From Hydrogenophaga sp. BPS33 (GTDB taxonomy: Bacteria; Pseudomonadota; Gammaproteobacteria; Burkholderiales; Burkholderiaceae_C): DNA of 64,000 bases. The stretch covers positions 3,968,001 to 4,032,000 of the forward strand of contig NZ_CP044549.1 in the NCBI RefSeq assembly GCF_009859475.1. The letters run 5' to 3'. This document shows positions 49,439 to 57,338 of this stretch, piece after piece; the stretch's first letter is position 1, and each line of letters begins with the position of its first letter. The notes under the pieces are model-generated. The model made no database searches and was not told the DNA's origin. It saw only the letters and a program-made list of their open reading frames with translations. The translations under genes and the position numbers were made by a program.

Positions 49439-50128
49439 ATGCGAATTTTGCTGATTGAAGACGATGCGGTGCTGCGCGAGGTGATGGCGCGCAACCTGGA
49501 GCGCGCTGGCCACCGGGTAGATCCTGCGGGCAGCGTGCTGGAGGCGGACCACCTGTGGCGTGTGCAACCCTTTGACGCCGTTCTGCTGGACCTGCAGTTG
49601 CCACTGCACGAACGCCCCGGCAGTGCCATGGGCAACGGCTTGAGTGTCCTGCGCGAGGCCCGAGCGCGCGGCGATCGAACCCCAGTGCTCGTGCTCACCG
49701 CCCACAACCGCACCGAGGAGCGCATTGCCGGCCTCGACGCCGGTGCCGACGACTACCTGGGCAAGCCTTTTGACCTCGCCGAAGTGGAGGCACGCCTGCG
49801 GGCCTTGGTGCGCCGCGCCCAGGGCACGGACGACGTGGCGCAGCTCGGTGAACTGCGGCTGGACCGGCGCGCACGGCGCTTCGCCCTTGGAGACGTGCCG
49901 CTGGACCTGCCGGCACGGGAGTTCGAGGTGCTGTGCGAACTCATGAGCCCCCCGGGCCATGCCGTGAGCAAGCGGCAACTCTCGGACAAGCTCTCCAGCT
50001 ACGACGAAGCCCTTGGCGATAACGCGCTGGAGGCCTTCATCTCCCGATTGCGCAAGAAGCTGATGGGCAGCGGCGTGTCGATCCGCACGTTACGTGGCAT
50101 CGGCTACCTATTGGAGCTTGAGCCGTGA
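49439..50128 (+). CDS. tctD: OmpR-family response regulator (TctD-like)
   Basis: 229 aa. Receiver: acidic pair in IEDDAVLRE, phospho-acceptor Asp51 in VLLDLQLPL, Lys109 in DDYLGKPFDL. After Asp51 the loop LPLHERPGSAMGNGLSVL is about nine residues longer than usual. A winged-helix DNA-binding domain fills 130-227 (GDNALEAFISRLRKKLMGSG). It starts 15 bases after tctA and overlaps the kinase gene by GTGA, so it should sense the TctAB substrate and control the transporter. Confidence 0.93.
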   Translation: MRILLIEDDAVLREVMARNLERAGHRVDPAGSVLEADHLWRVQPFDAVLLDLQLPLHERPGSAMGNGLSVLREARARGDRTPVLVLTAHNRTEERIAGLDAGADDYLGKPFDLAEVEARLRALVRRAQGTDDVAQLGELRLDRRARRFALGDVPLDLPAREFEVLCELMSPPGHAVSKRQLSDKLSSYDEALGDNALEAFISRLRKKLMGSGVSIRTLRGIGYLLELEP

Positions 50129-51528
50129 CACTGTCAGCCCCGTCCATTCGACCCACGTCGTCGCTGCGCATCCGCATGCTGCGGCACGTGATGCTGCCCC
50201 TGGTGCTGACCTGGCTTGCCGGCACCGTCGCCACCCTGGGTGTGGCGAGTTACTTCACCGAAAAGGCCTTCGACCGCGCGCTGGTGGACGACGCCTATTC
50301 CATCGCGTCCTACCTGCACCGCCAGAGCGACGGACGCGTGGCCCTTCAGCTCACACCCAGCGAACTCTCTGCCGCCCTGTTCGATCAGTCCGAGACCGTG
50401 CGCTTCTCGGTGCTGCGGGCCGACGGTTCCTTGTTGGCCGGAACGCCATTGCCCAGCACACCCACGCCGTCCAGCGATCTGGGCATGCACTACTCGGACA
50501 TGGTGGTCCGGGGCGAACTCATGCGCGCCGTGACCTTGCGCCACACCGTCGACGGCGAGCTGCTGTACGTGGTGATGGCCCACACCACTTCGGTGCGATC
50601 CGACCTGGCGCAGCACCTGCTCGTGTTCGGCGCGCTGCCGCTGTTGTTGCTGCTCACGCTGCTGGCGCTCTGGCTGTGGCGCGGCATCGAACGCGACCTG
50701 GCACCGCTGGCGCGCTTGCAAGCCACCCTCGCCGAGCGCGACGCGAACGACCTCAAACCGATCCAGATTGCGCCGTCCACGCGCGAAATCGAGCAGGTGG
50801 CATTCGCCGTCAACGCATTGTTCGACCGGCTCGGCCACAGCGTGCGGTCGCAGCGCGAGTTCATTGGCAACGTAGCGCACGAATTGCGCACGCCGCTGGC
50901 GCGCATCCGGGCCCTGGCCGATGACGGTCGCTCGCACCCGGACGCGGCCATGTCCCGACAACAACTGCAGCAGATCGCCACCAGCGCCGAACGCGCAGGG
51001 CGTCTGGTCAACCAGCTGCTGGACCTGGCCATTGCAGACGAAGCCCAGGTGGTGCTGCAAAAGGAGCCGGTCGACCTGGCACCCCTGGTGCAACAAGCGG
51101 TGCTGCGCCACCTGGACAAGGCCGATGCGCGCGGCGTCGACCTGGGTGCTCGCGGCCTGGACGAGCTGGCCGAACCGGTGCGCGTGTCGGGCCACATCGC
51201 CTTGTTCGAAGGCATTCTCGACAACCTGATCGACAACGCCCTTCGCTATGGCGGCCAGACCCTCACCGCGGAACTGAGCGTGGACAGTGCCACGCGCACC
51301 TGCGAGCTGGTGGTGGTAGACGACGGCCCAGGCATCGACGCCTCGGCGCGCCAGGATCTGATGCGGCGATGGACACAAGGAGGCCATGGCGATCAATGGC
51401 GCCTGGGCAGTGGTCTTGGCCTGTCGATCGTGGCGCGCTACGCGCAGTTGCTAGGTTCAGAACTGCGGTTGGACGATGCCGACAACGGCCTGGGTTTGCG
51501 CGCGGCGCTGGTGCTGCCGCTGCTGTGA
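50125..51528 (+). CDS. tctE: sensor histidine kinase (TctE-like)
   Basis: 467 aa. TM1 about 22-44, a periplasmic sensor of about 120 residues, TM2 about 165-187 (LLVFGALPLLLLLTLLALWL), a HAMP-like linker, then the H-box FIGNVAHELRTPLARIRALA with His252. ATP-binding boxes: N-box DNLIDNALRYGG, G1 VVDDGPGID, G2 GSGLGLSIVARYAQLLG. It phosphorylates the preceding regulator. GTG start coupled to tctD. Confidence 0.94.
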   Translation: MTLSAPSIRPTSSLRIRMLRHVMLPLVLTWLAGTVATLGVASYFTEKAFDRALVDDAYSIASYLHRQSDGRVALQLTPSELSAALFDQSETVRFSVLRADGSLLAGTPLPSTPTPSSDLGMHYSDMVVRGELMRAVTLRHTVDGELLYVVMAHTTSVRSDLAQHLLVFGALPLLLLLTLLALWLWRGIERDLAPLARLQATLAERDANDLKPIQIAPSTREIEQVAFAVNALFDRLGHSVRSQREFIGNVAHELRTPLARIRALADDGRSHPDAAMSRQQLQQIATSAERAGRLVNQLLDLAIADEAQVVLQKEPVDLAPLVQQAVLRHLDKADARGVDLGARGLDELAEPVRVSGHIALFEGILDNLIDNALRYGGQTLTAELSVDSATRTCELVVVDDGPGIDASARQDLMRRWTQGGHGDQWRLGSGLGLSIVARYAQLLGSELRLDDADNGLGLRAALVLPLL

Positions 51529-51593
51529 AAAGGAATGCCCCGCACGGCAGCGCGCCTGCCGGCGCGGGTTCATCCGAGTGGGTGGACGATTGG

Positions 51594-51914
51594 CTAGAGG
51601 ATATTCCAACGCTGACCCGCCGCATCGAGCGCGCCCGAGACATTGCCCATACTCAAATTCGCACGAATGATCGCATCGAGATCCTCCGCCGACATCTTGG
51701 ACGAGCCCAAGGCTTTCTCCATGCCGCGCAGTTGCTCGATCTGCCCTTGGACCTGTCCCATCTTCAGCTCGACATCCCCCGCCTCGAGACGGTTCTGATG
51801 CAGTTCCACAACCGAGCTGGCCACCTCCGGGTTCACGGCGGCCGGGCGCTCGGGAGGCGTATTGACCGTCGGCATGGTCATGGTGTTCGGAAGTGAGGGG
51901 TTGATACCCGCCAT
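51594..51914 (-). CDS. small orphan helical protein
   Basis: 106 aa, no recognised family. The first 30 residues are Pro/Thr/Asn-rich (MAGINPSLPNTMTMPTVNTP); the rest is predicted helix (VVELHQNRLEAGDVELKMGQ, then AEDLDAIIRANLSMGNVSGA). No signal peptide, no cysteine. AGGAG lies upstream of ATG 51914. The bipartite motif GGAACC-N14-GTGAC ends 66 bases before the ATG. It stands on the opposite strand to tctDE, 193 bases downstream of a similar orphan gene with its own copy of the motif. It is small enough to be a secretion-system accessory or secreted protein; this is speculation. Confidence 0.6.
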   Translation of the reverse strand: MAGINPSLPNTMTMPTVNTPPERPAAVNPEVASSVVELHQNRLEAGDVELKMGQVQGQIEQLRGMEKALGSSKMSAEDLDAIIRANLSMGNVSGALDAAGQRWNIL

Positions 51915-51979
51915 GGCGTTTCTCCTGTTCGGCGCAACACCTGGAGGCGTAGGCCCCTCAAGCTGCGTACAAGGGGTGG

Positions 51980-52004
51980 GTCACGACGGGTCCAGTTCGG
52001 TTCC
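51980..52004 (-). promoter_or_regulatory. bipartite ECF-like promoter, copy 2
   Basis: Minus-strand GGAACC (52004-51999), 14 bases, GTGAC (51984-51980), then CCAC. The end lies 66 bases before ATG 51914. Spacing and distance agree to within two bases with the copies at 21895 and 52703. Confidence 0.62.
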
Positions 52005-52107
52005 TGGCCTGCAAGGCCGCAGGGGTCTCCTGAGCCGTATTTCAAGTGGACGGTCTGGTCGATGTGATGTCCCGGCCACCACCTTGCTGATGCGCGCGCG
52101 CATTTCT

Positions 52108-52638
52108 TCAAGGCGTTTTTTGGGCGTCAGGGTTCGAACCGCCACCCAACTTGACTCTCAGGGCCTGAAGATCAGGATTCTCTATCCCGATCTCCTTATA
52201 TCGCTCAATGAGGGCGTCGAGCCTGCGCAGATCAGGGTTGATGGACGCCTCTTGCTTCAGCAGGGCCCCGGGCTCTTCCTCGTTTCTTTTCCGAAGTAGT
52301 TCGAGGACCTCTGGGGCGGGGCGGCGCGAAAACCCATCCAGCGGGAGCACCTGCGCCTGCAGGTGTCGCAGACGGTCAGAGATCTCCGCCAGACGCTCAG
52401 AGGACAGCGGATGGCCCGCGGACGAACTGCCCAGCTCGGTCTCGATGGACAACAACTCCTTTTGCAGCGACGCGACCAGAGCACGGTCGTGGACCATCAA
52501 GCTCGTCAGTGCACGAATGTCCGCCAGCTTGCCGACCAAACGTTTCGATTCGAGATTGCTCTGTTCGATGTCGGCAGGCGTCTTGCTTTCATTGACGGGG
52601 GTGTAGGTGGGCGGCGTGGAACCGTGGATGGTGGTCAT
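52108..52638 (-). CDS. orphan helical protein
   Basis: 176 aa, no recognised family. N-terminus MTTIHGSTPPTYTPVNESKT is polar and disordered-looking and shares MTTI with the orphan at 21986; residues 25-110 are predicted helix/coiled coil (ASLQKELLSIETELGSSSAG, LAEISDRLRHLQAQVLPLDG). The tail LGGGSNPDAQKTP is polar. No export signal. Base composition is less GC-rich than the neighbouring liv genes. The promoter motif ends 65 bases before ATG 52638; the ribosome site is weak. Confidence 0.6.
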   Translation of the reverse strand: MTTIHGSTPPTYTPVNESKTPADIEQSNLESKRLVGKLADIRALTSLMVHDRALVASLQKELLSIETELGSSSAGHPLSSERLAEISDRLRHLQAQVLPLDGFSRRPAPEVLELLRKRNEEEPGALLKQEASINPDLRRLDALIERYKEIGIENPDLQALRVKLGGGSNPDAQKTP

Positions 52639-52702
52639 GAGTGGTACCCGTTCTGATCACAGCGCAAGTGAACGGATGCACGGCATGCTGCGACCTCAGT
52701 GC

Positions 52703-52727
52703 GTAACCCGCCCCAACCCAAGGTTCC
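52703..52727 (-). promoter_or_regulatory. bipartite ECF-like promoter, copy 3
   Basis: Minus-strand GGAACC (52727-52722), 14 bases, GTTAC (52707-52703), then GCAC. The end lies 65 bases before ATG 52638. It sits between this gene and the stop of the liv-cluster hydrolase at 52739. Confidence 0.62.
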
Positions 52728-52738
52728 GATCGATTCGA

Positions 52739-53614
52739 TCAGTTCCCCGCCAGGAACCGCTGCACCAGCTCGAACTGCTCTGGCACGTTCAGCGCCGGTG
52801 CGTGGCCGTAGCCCGCGATTGTCACCACCAGCGCGCGCGGCCCGCGGTCGCGCATGGCTTCGGCAGTCTCGGCCAGCAACAGGTCGGACTCGGCACCCCG
52901 CAGGCACAGCACCGGCACGTCGATGCGGTCGTAGGTGGGCCAGAGTTCGTAGTCCTGCGGGTGGTGCGTGAATTGCCCCACCATGGCCGGGTCGTAGTGC
53001 GGCGTCACGCGGCCATCGAGCAGGCGGCGCGTGGAGCTTTCGGTGAGCAGGCGCCATTGCGCGTCGCTCAGGAAGCCATACGGTTTGTAGATGGTGCGGA
53101 AGTACTGCTCCAGCTCGCTCACGGTGGCGAAAGCGTCCGGCTTGCCCGCGTAGCTGCGGATGCGCTGCACCGCCGGTTCGGCCAACTGCGGGCCGATGTC
53201 GTTGAGCACCAACCGTTCGATGCGCCCGTGCAGTGGGCCGGCCGCGCACACCATGCCGATCGCACCGCCCATGGAGGTGCCCACCCAATGGAAACGCTTG
53301 AGCGCAAGCTGGTCCACCAGCGCGGTGGCGGTGCGCGCATAGAAGTCCAGGCAGTACTCGGCTTCGGGTTGGGGACTCCACTGCGACAGACCGCGCCCGA
53401 TGGTGTCGGGGCAGATCACGCGCCAACCCTGAGCGCAGAGGTGGGCGGCCAGCGGATCCATGTCGCGCCCGGTGCGCGCCAGGCCGTGCCAGGCGACCAC
53501 CACCGGGCCGGTGGGTGCCTCGGGTTCCCAGTCCATGAAGTGGATCTCTCGGCCCTCGCAGGTGATGTAACGCGAGCGCGGTGTGACGGCCAACGGGAGT
53601 TGCAACGCGTTCAT
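52739..53614 (-). CDS. alpha/beta-fold hydrolase of the Liv-type cluster
   Basis: 291 aa. Nucleophile elbow GTSMGGAIG with Ser114, oxyanion segment VVVAWHGLARTGRDMD, acid in LCLRGAESDLLL, and His in IAGYGHAPALNVP. No signal peptide. It is the last gene of the livKGFHM-type cluster and its ATG overlaps the livM stop, so it probably hydrolyses the imported compound, such as an ester or amide. The substrate is unknown. Confidence 0.87.
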   Translation of the reverse strand: MNALQLPLAVTPRSRYITCEGREIHFMDWEPEAPTGPVVVAWHGLARTGRDMDPLAAHLCAQGWRVICPDTIGRGLSQWSPQPEAEYCLDFYARTATALVDQLALKRFHWVGTSMGGAIGMVCAAGPLHGRIERLVLNDIGPQLAEPAVQRIRSYAGKPDAFATVSELEQYFRTIYKPYGFLSDAQWRLLTESSTRRLLDGRVTPHYDPAMVGQFTHHPQDYELWPTYDRIDVPVLCLRGAESDLLLAETAEAMRDRGPRALVVTIAGYGHAPALNVPEQFELVQRFLAGN

Positions 53615-54711
53615 GGCTGGCCCCTCCTGCGCGCGAGCACGGCGCGCTCTCGCAGTTTGCCGACGATGCCGGTCGGGAAGTAGTAGACCGACAGCACGAA
53701 CAACACGCCCAGCCAGAGCAGCCAACGGTCGGGCGTGAGCAGCGCGGGTAACAGCGGCAAGCCTTCGGTGGCACTGCCGGCCAGGCGCAGCAGGTCTTGC
53801 AGGTAGCTCTGCGCGATCACGAACAGCACGCTGCCGATGAACGCGCCGTACAAGGTGCCCATGCCGCCGATCACGACGATGAGCAGGATGTCCAGCATGA
53901 TCTCGAACGACAGCGAGGTGTCCGGCCCGTTGTAGCGCAGCCAGAGCGCGAGCAGGCAACCGGCGAGCGTGGCGAACGCGGCCGAGAGCACGTTGGAGAG
54001 TGTGCGGTAGACCACCGTGCGGTAGCCCAGCGCTTCGGCCCGGAAGTCGTTTTCGCGGATGGCCTGCAGCACGCGGCCGAAGGGCGAGTTCACGATGCGC
54101 AGAATGGTCAGGAAGATCGCTGTGACGGCGAGAAAGATCAGGTAGTAGGTGATCAGCCGGCCGTTCAGGTCGACCTCGCCCAGCGGCGTCACCAGCGGCT
54201 CTTCGGTGAGCGTGAAACCGGGCGAGAGCAGTTCGGGCACGCGGAAGGTCAGGCCGTCTTCGCCGCCGGTGAAGTCCGAGAGCTGCGAGGCCAGTGTGAG
54301 AAAGGCCGAGGCCACCGCGAGCGTGATCATGGCGAAGAAGATTGCCTTCACGCGCAGCGAGAACAGGCCGATCACCAGCGAGAGCAGCAGGGAAATCACC
54401 AGCGCGCCGAGCACCCCCAGCACGATCGCCCCCCACGACGGCGTTTCGGCCGCGTTGAGCGCGATTGCCACGCCGTAGGCACCGATGCCGAAGAACATGG
54501 TGTGCGCAAAGCTCACGATGCCGGTGTAGCCCAGCAGCAGGTCGAAGCTGGCCACCAGCGCCACGAAGATCAGCACCTTGGCCGCCACGTTGAGCGCCTT
54601 CACGCCCGGGAACAGGAAGGGCGCGAATGCCAGGCCGAGGAACAGCACGAGCAGCAACGCGACGAGCCAGCGGCTGCGGGGGAGGTCGTTGGAGAGGAGT
54701 CGGGACAACAT
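53611..54711 (-). CDS. livM: branched-chain amino acid-type ABC permease LivM
   Basis: 366 aa with about ten hydrophobic helices. LivM marks: FDLLLGYTGIVSFAHTMFFG, RVLQAIRENDFRAEALGYRT and VVIGGMGTLYGAFIGSVLFV. It pairs with LivH 12 bases upstream. In this family the substrate may be an amino acid, amide, urea or aromatic acid; the linked hydrolase argues against plain leucine. Confidence 0.93.
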   Translation of the reverse strand: MLSRLLSNDLPRSRWLVALLLVLFLGLAFAPFLFPGVKALNVAAKVLIFVALVASFDLLLGYTGIVSFAHTMFFGIGAYGVAIALNAAETPSWGAIVLGVLGALVISLLLSLVIGLFSLRVKAIFFAMITLAVASAFLTLASQLSDFTGGEDGLTFRVPELLSPGFTLTEEPLVTPLGEVDLNGRLITYYLIFLAVTAIFLTILRIVNSPFGRVLQAIRENDFRAEALGYRTVVYRTLSNVLSAAFATLAGCLLALWLRYNGPDTSLSFEIMLDILLIVVIGGMGTLYGAFIGSVLFVIAQSYLQDLLRLAGSATEGLPLLPALLTPDRWLLWLGVLFVLSVYYFPTGIVGKLRERAVLARRRGQP

Positions 54712-54723
54712 GCTTCGGCTCCT

Positions 54724-55713
54724 TCAGCGGTTGGTGACGGGATACACGCCTTGCGGGCGCCAGAGCAGGATGGCGACCATCAACGCGATGTTGGAGAACA
54801 GCGCGACCTTGGGCATCAGGAAGCCGGTGTAGTTCGCCATCAGGCCCACCAGCAGCGCCCCGATGAGCGCGCCCAGCGTGGAGCCCAGGCCGCCGATGAT
54901 GATGACGATGAAGATCAGCACGTTGACCTGCGCGCCCATCTGCGGCAGCACGGTCTGCTGGTACAGGCCCCACATCACGCCGCCCAGGCCGGCGAGCGCG
55001 CTGCCGACCACGAACACGCCGATGAAGAGTTGGCGGATGCGGTAGCCGAGCGACTCGACCATCTCGCGGTCCTGCACGCCGGCGCGCACCAGCAGGCCGA
55101 CCTTGGTGCGGTTCAGCGTCCACACCATCGCCGCAAAAACCGCCGCCCCCACGAGCACGGCCAGCAGACGGTACTTCTCCACCGAGGCGTCGCCGAAGAT
55201 GAAGGAACCGCGCAAGGTCTCGGGCAAGGGCAAGGCGATCTGCCCCGGCCCCCAGATGACCTTGATCATCTCCTCGCCGATGATCATGCCGCCCATCGTG
55301 ATCAGGATCTGCTTGAGGTGCATGCCGTAGACCGGGCGGATGATCAGGCGCTCGAACACCCAGCCGAGCGCGCCGGCCACGGCCATGGCCACCAACATCG
55401 CGGGCAGCAGCGCCACCAGGTTGAGCCACAGGCTGTCGGCCGTGGTGTAGCTGCCCATGCTGGCCAGCACGGTCGTGGCGACGAAGGCACCGAGCGCGAT
55501 GAACACGCCATGGCCGAAGTTCAGCACGTCCATGAGGCCGAACACCAGCGTGAGGCCGGAGGCGATGATGAAGACGATCATGCCCATGGCCAGGCCCGCG
55601 ACGGTGAGCGTGAGCCAGGTGGAACCACTGCCCACGGCGGGCAGCGCGAGCAAGGCCAGCGCGGGCACGAGGGCCAGCGGCTTCCAGTCGAAGTCGGTGT
55701 TCAGCAGTCTCAT
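54724..55713 (-). CDS. livH: branched-chain amino acid-type ABC permease LivH
   Basis: 329 aa membrane protein. LivH marks: ASGLTLVFGLMDVLNFGHGV near the N-terminus and VIIIGGLGSTLGALIGALLV near the C-terminus, with the AGVQDREMVESLGYRIRQLF loop contacting the ATPase. The start overlaps the livF stop (ATGA). Confidence 0.93.
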   Translation of the reverse strand: MRLLNTDFDWKPLALVPALALLALPAVGSGSTWLTLTVAGLAMGMIVFIIASGLTLVFGLMDVLNFGHGVFIALGAFVATTVLASMGSYTTADSLWLNLVALLPAMLVAMAVAGALGWVFERLIIRPVYGMHLKQILITMGGMIIGEEMIKVIWGPGQIALPLPETLRGSFIFGDASVEKYRLLAVLVGAAVFAAMVWTLNRTKVGLLVRAGVQDREMVESLGYRIRQLFIGVFVVGSALAGLGGVMWGLYQQTVLPQMGAQVNVLIFIVIIIGGLGSTLGALIGALLVGLMANYTGFLMPKVALFSNIALMVAILLWRPQGVYPVTNR

Positions 55714-56447
55714 TGGTGTGCTCCGAGAGAAAGACCCAGCAGCCTGGATTGCAACGCTTCATCCGCCGCGAGTTCGGCCATGGAGCCGCTGTGCACGACG
55801 CGGCCGTCGTCCATCACGGCCACGCTGTCGCCGAGCTGGCGCGCGAAGTTGAAGTTCTGTTCGACCAGCAGGATGGTGGTCTTGGCGGCCTTGAGTTCGC
55901 GGAAGGCCGCGATCATGTTCTGGATGATCGCGGGCGCGAGGCCCTTGCTGGGCTCATCGATCAACAACAGCTGGCGCGGCTCGACGATGGCGCGCGAGAC
56001 CGCGAGCATCTGCTTCTGGCCGCCGCTGAGCTTGCCGGCCGGGTGCGACCAGAACTTCTTCATGGCCGGGAACAGGCCGAAGATCCATTCGAGGCGCGTG
56101 GTGTCGATGTCGTCCAGGCTGCGCGCGCCGCGCGCGGCCAGCAACATGTTTTCTTTCACGCTCAGGTCCGAGAAGATGCCCATGCTCTCGGGCACGTAGG
56201 CCACGCCGCTGCGCGCGATGTCGGGCGTGCTGTGCGCGGTGATGTCGGTGCCATCGAGCGTCACCGTGCCCTGGCTCGCATGCCACAGGCCCATGATGGT
56301 GCGCAGCGTGGTGGTCTTGCCTGCGCCGTTGCGCCCGAGCAGCATGGTGAGCTGATTGACAGGCACCACAAGGTCCACGCCGTGGAGGATGTGGTACGCG
56401 CCGATGTGGGTGTGAACGCTGTTGAGCGTGAGCAGGGGTTTTGTCAT
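55710..56447 (-). CDS. livF: ABC transporter ATP-binding protein LivF
   Basis: 245 aa. Walker A GRNGAGKTTTLR, signature KLSGGQKQMLAVSRAIV, Walker B LLLIDEPSKGLAP, H-loop region ILLVEQNFNFA, all typical of LivF. It pairs with LivG to power the LivHM permease. ATGA overlaps on both sides show tight coupling. Confidence 0.95.
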   Translation of the reverse strand: MTKPLLTLNSVHTHIGAYHILHGVDLVVPVNQLTMLLGRNGAGKTTTLRTIMGLWHASQGTVTLDGTDITAHSTPDIARSGVAYVPESMGIFSDLSVKENMLLAARGARSLDDIDTTRLEWIFGLFPAMKKFWSHPAGKLSGGQKQMLAVSRAIVEPRQLLLIDEPSKGLAPAIIQNMIAAFRELKAAKTTILLVEQNFNFARQLGDSVAVMDDGRVVHSGSMAELAADEALQSRLLGLSLGAHQ

Positions 56448-57205
56448 GCGCTCACCTCTTCTTCGGGATTGATGCCCAGATACGCCTGCTGCACAACCGG
56501 CGAGGCGATCACCGCGGCGGGCTCGCCATCGGCCACCAGTTCGCCGTTGTGCAGCACGATGATGCGGTCCGAGAGTTCGCGCACCACGTCCATCTTGTGT
56601 TCCACCAAGAGGATGGTCTTGCGCTTGTCTTCCTTGAGCTGGCGAATCAGGTTGAGGATGACCGGCACCTCGTCCACGCTCATGCCGGCGGTGGGCTCGT
56701 CGAACATGAACACGTCGGGTTCCAGCGCCATCAGGATGCCCACCTCCAGCTTGCGCTGGTCGCCGTGGGGCAGGCTTGAGGCGAGCGCGTCGCGCTTGTC
56801 TGCCAAGGCCACCGTTTCCAGCACCTCGTCGGCGCGCTGCAGCAGGTCGCGCCGGTCGCTCCAGATGCGCCAGAGGTTCAGGCCCGCGCCCGCCTTGGCC
56901 TGCACCGCCAGGCGCACGTTCTCTTGCACAGTGAGGTTGGGGAACAGGTTGGTGAGCTGGAACGCGCGGCCCAGGCCGGCCTTGGCGCGTGCCGGCGCGC
57001 CCAGAGACGAGATGTCTTGCCCATTCAAACGCACGCGGCCCGCGCTGGCCTTGATCTGTCCGGAGATCAGGTTGAAGTAGGTCGTCTTGCCCGCGCCGTT
57101 GGGGCCGACGATGGCTGTGAGCGTGCCCGGCGCGAACGCGCAGGAGACGGCACTCACCGCCACGTGCCCACCGAAGCGGACCGTGAGGTCTTGGGTTTCA
57201 AGCAT
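56444..57205 (-). CDS. livG: ABC transporter ATP-binding protein LivG
   Basis: 253 aa. Walker A GPNGAGKTTYFN, Walker B VFMFDEPTAGMS, H-loop ILLVEHKMDVV; the normal LSGG-type signature is replaced by SLPHGDQRKLEVG, which is seen in LivG proteins. ATG 57205 starts MLETQDLTVRFGG; longer in-frame readings run into the palindromic repeat. It follows livK across a 133-base spacer that holds repeat copy C. Confidence 0.94.
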   Translation of the reverse strand: MLETQDLTVRFGGHVAVSAVSCAFAPGTLTAIVGPNGAGKTTYFNLISGQIKASAGRVRLNGQDISSLGAPARAKAGLGRAFQLTNLFPNLTVQENVRLAVQAKAGAGLNLWRIWSDRRDLLQRADEVLETVALADKRDALASSLPHGDQRKLEVGILMALEPDVFMFDEPTAGMSVDEVPVILNLIRQLKEDKRKTILLVEHKMDVVRELSDRIIVLHNGELVADGEPAAVIASPVVQQAYLGINPEEEVSA

Positions 57206-57250
57206 GGAGGATCCGAAGAGCGAGGTCCACAGGCAGCGCCAGTGCGCTGC

Positions 57251-57338
57251 CCTTCCAGACATGCCGAGGAACCGGCTTCTCCGGGCCTCAGGCATGGTCC
57301 CCCTTTCAAGGGGGAAGCCGCGTCAGCGGCGCAGGGGG
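57251..57338 (-). repeat. GC-rich palindromic intergenic repeat, copy C
   Basis: Minus-strand, starting directly after the livK TAA: CCCCCTGCGCCGCTGACGCG, then CCCCCTTGAAAGGGGG, then GAGGCCCGGAGAAGCCGG, then TTCCTCGGCATGTCTGG. Placed between receptor gene and ATPase/permease genes, like copy B. Confidence 0.88.

Noticed and set aside
52120..52160. GGTTCGAACC at about 52132, resembling a tRNA T-arm.
   Set aside because: No acceptor, D or anticodon arms fit on either strand, and the segment encodes the C-terminus of the 176-aa orphan.
51980..52727. Calling the shared motif a canonical HrpL hrp box (GGAACC-N15/16-CCACNNA).
   Set aside because: CCAC or GCAC lies 19 bases after GGAACC in these promoters, and the better conserved second block is GTKAC; the canonical box does not fit.
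52739..55762. A 1007-codon open frame on the minus strand, and similar long frames at 58734-62159, 12158-14557, 53797-56199 and 23864-26182.
   Set aside because: They run out of frame across, or antisense to, well-identified genes; their translations are Arg/Ala/Gly/Pro-rich, as expected from GC-rich shadow frames. Only the portions matching real genes were kept.
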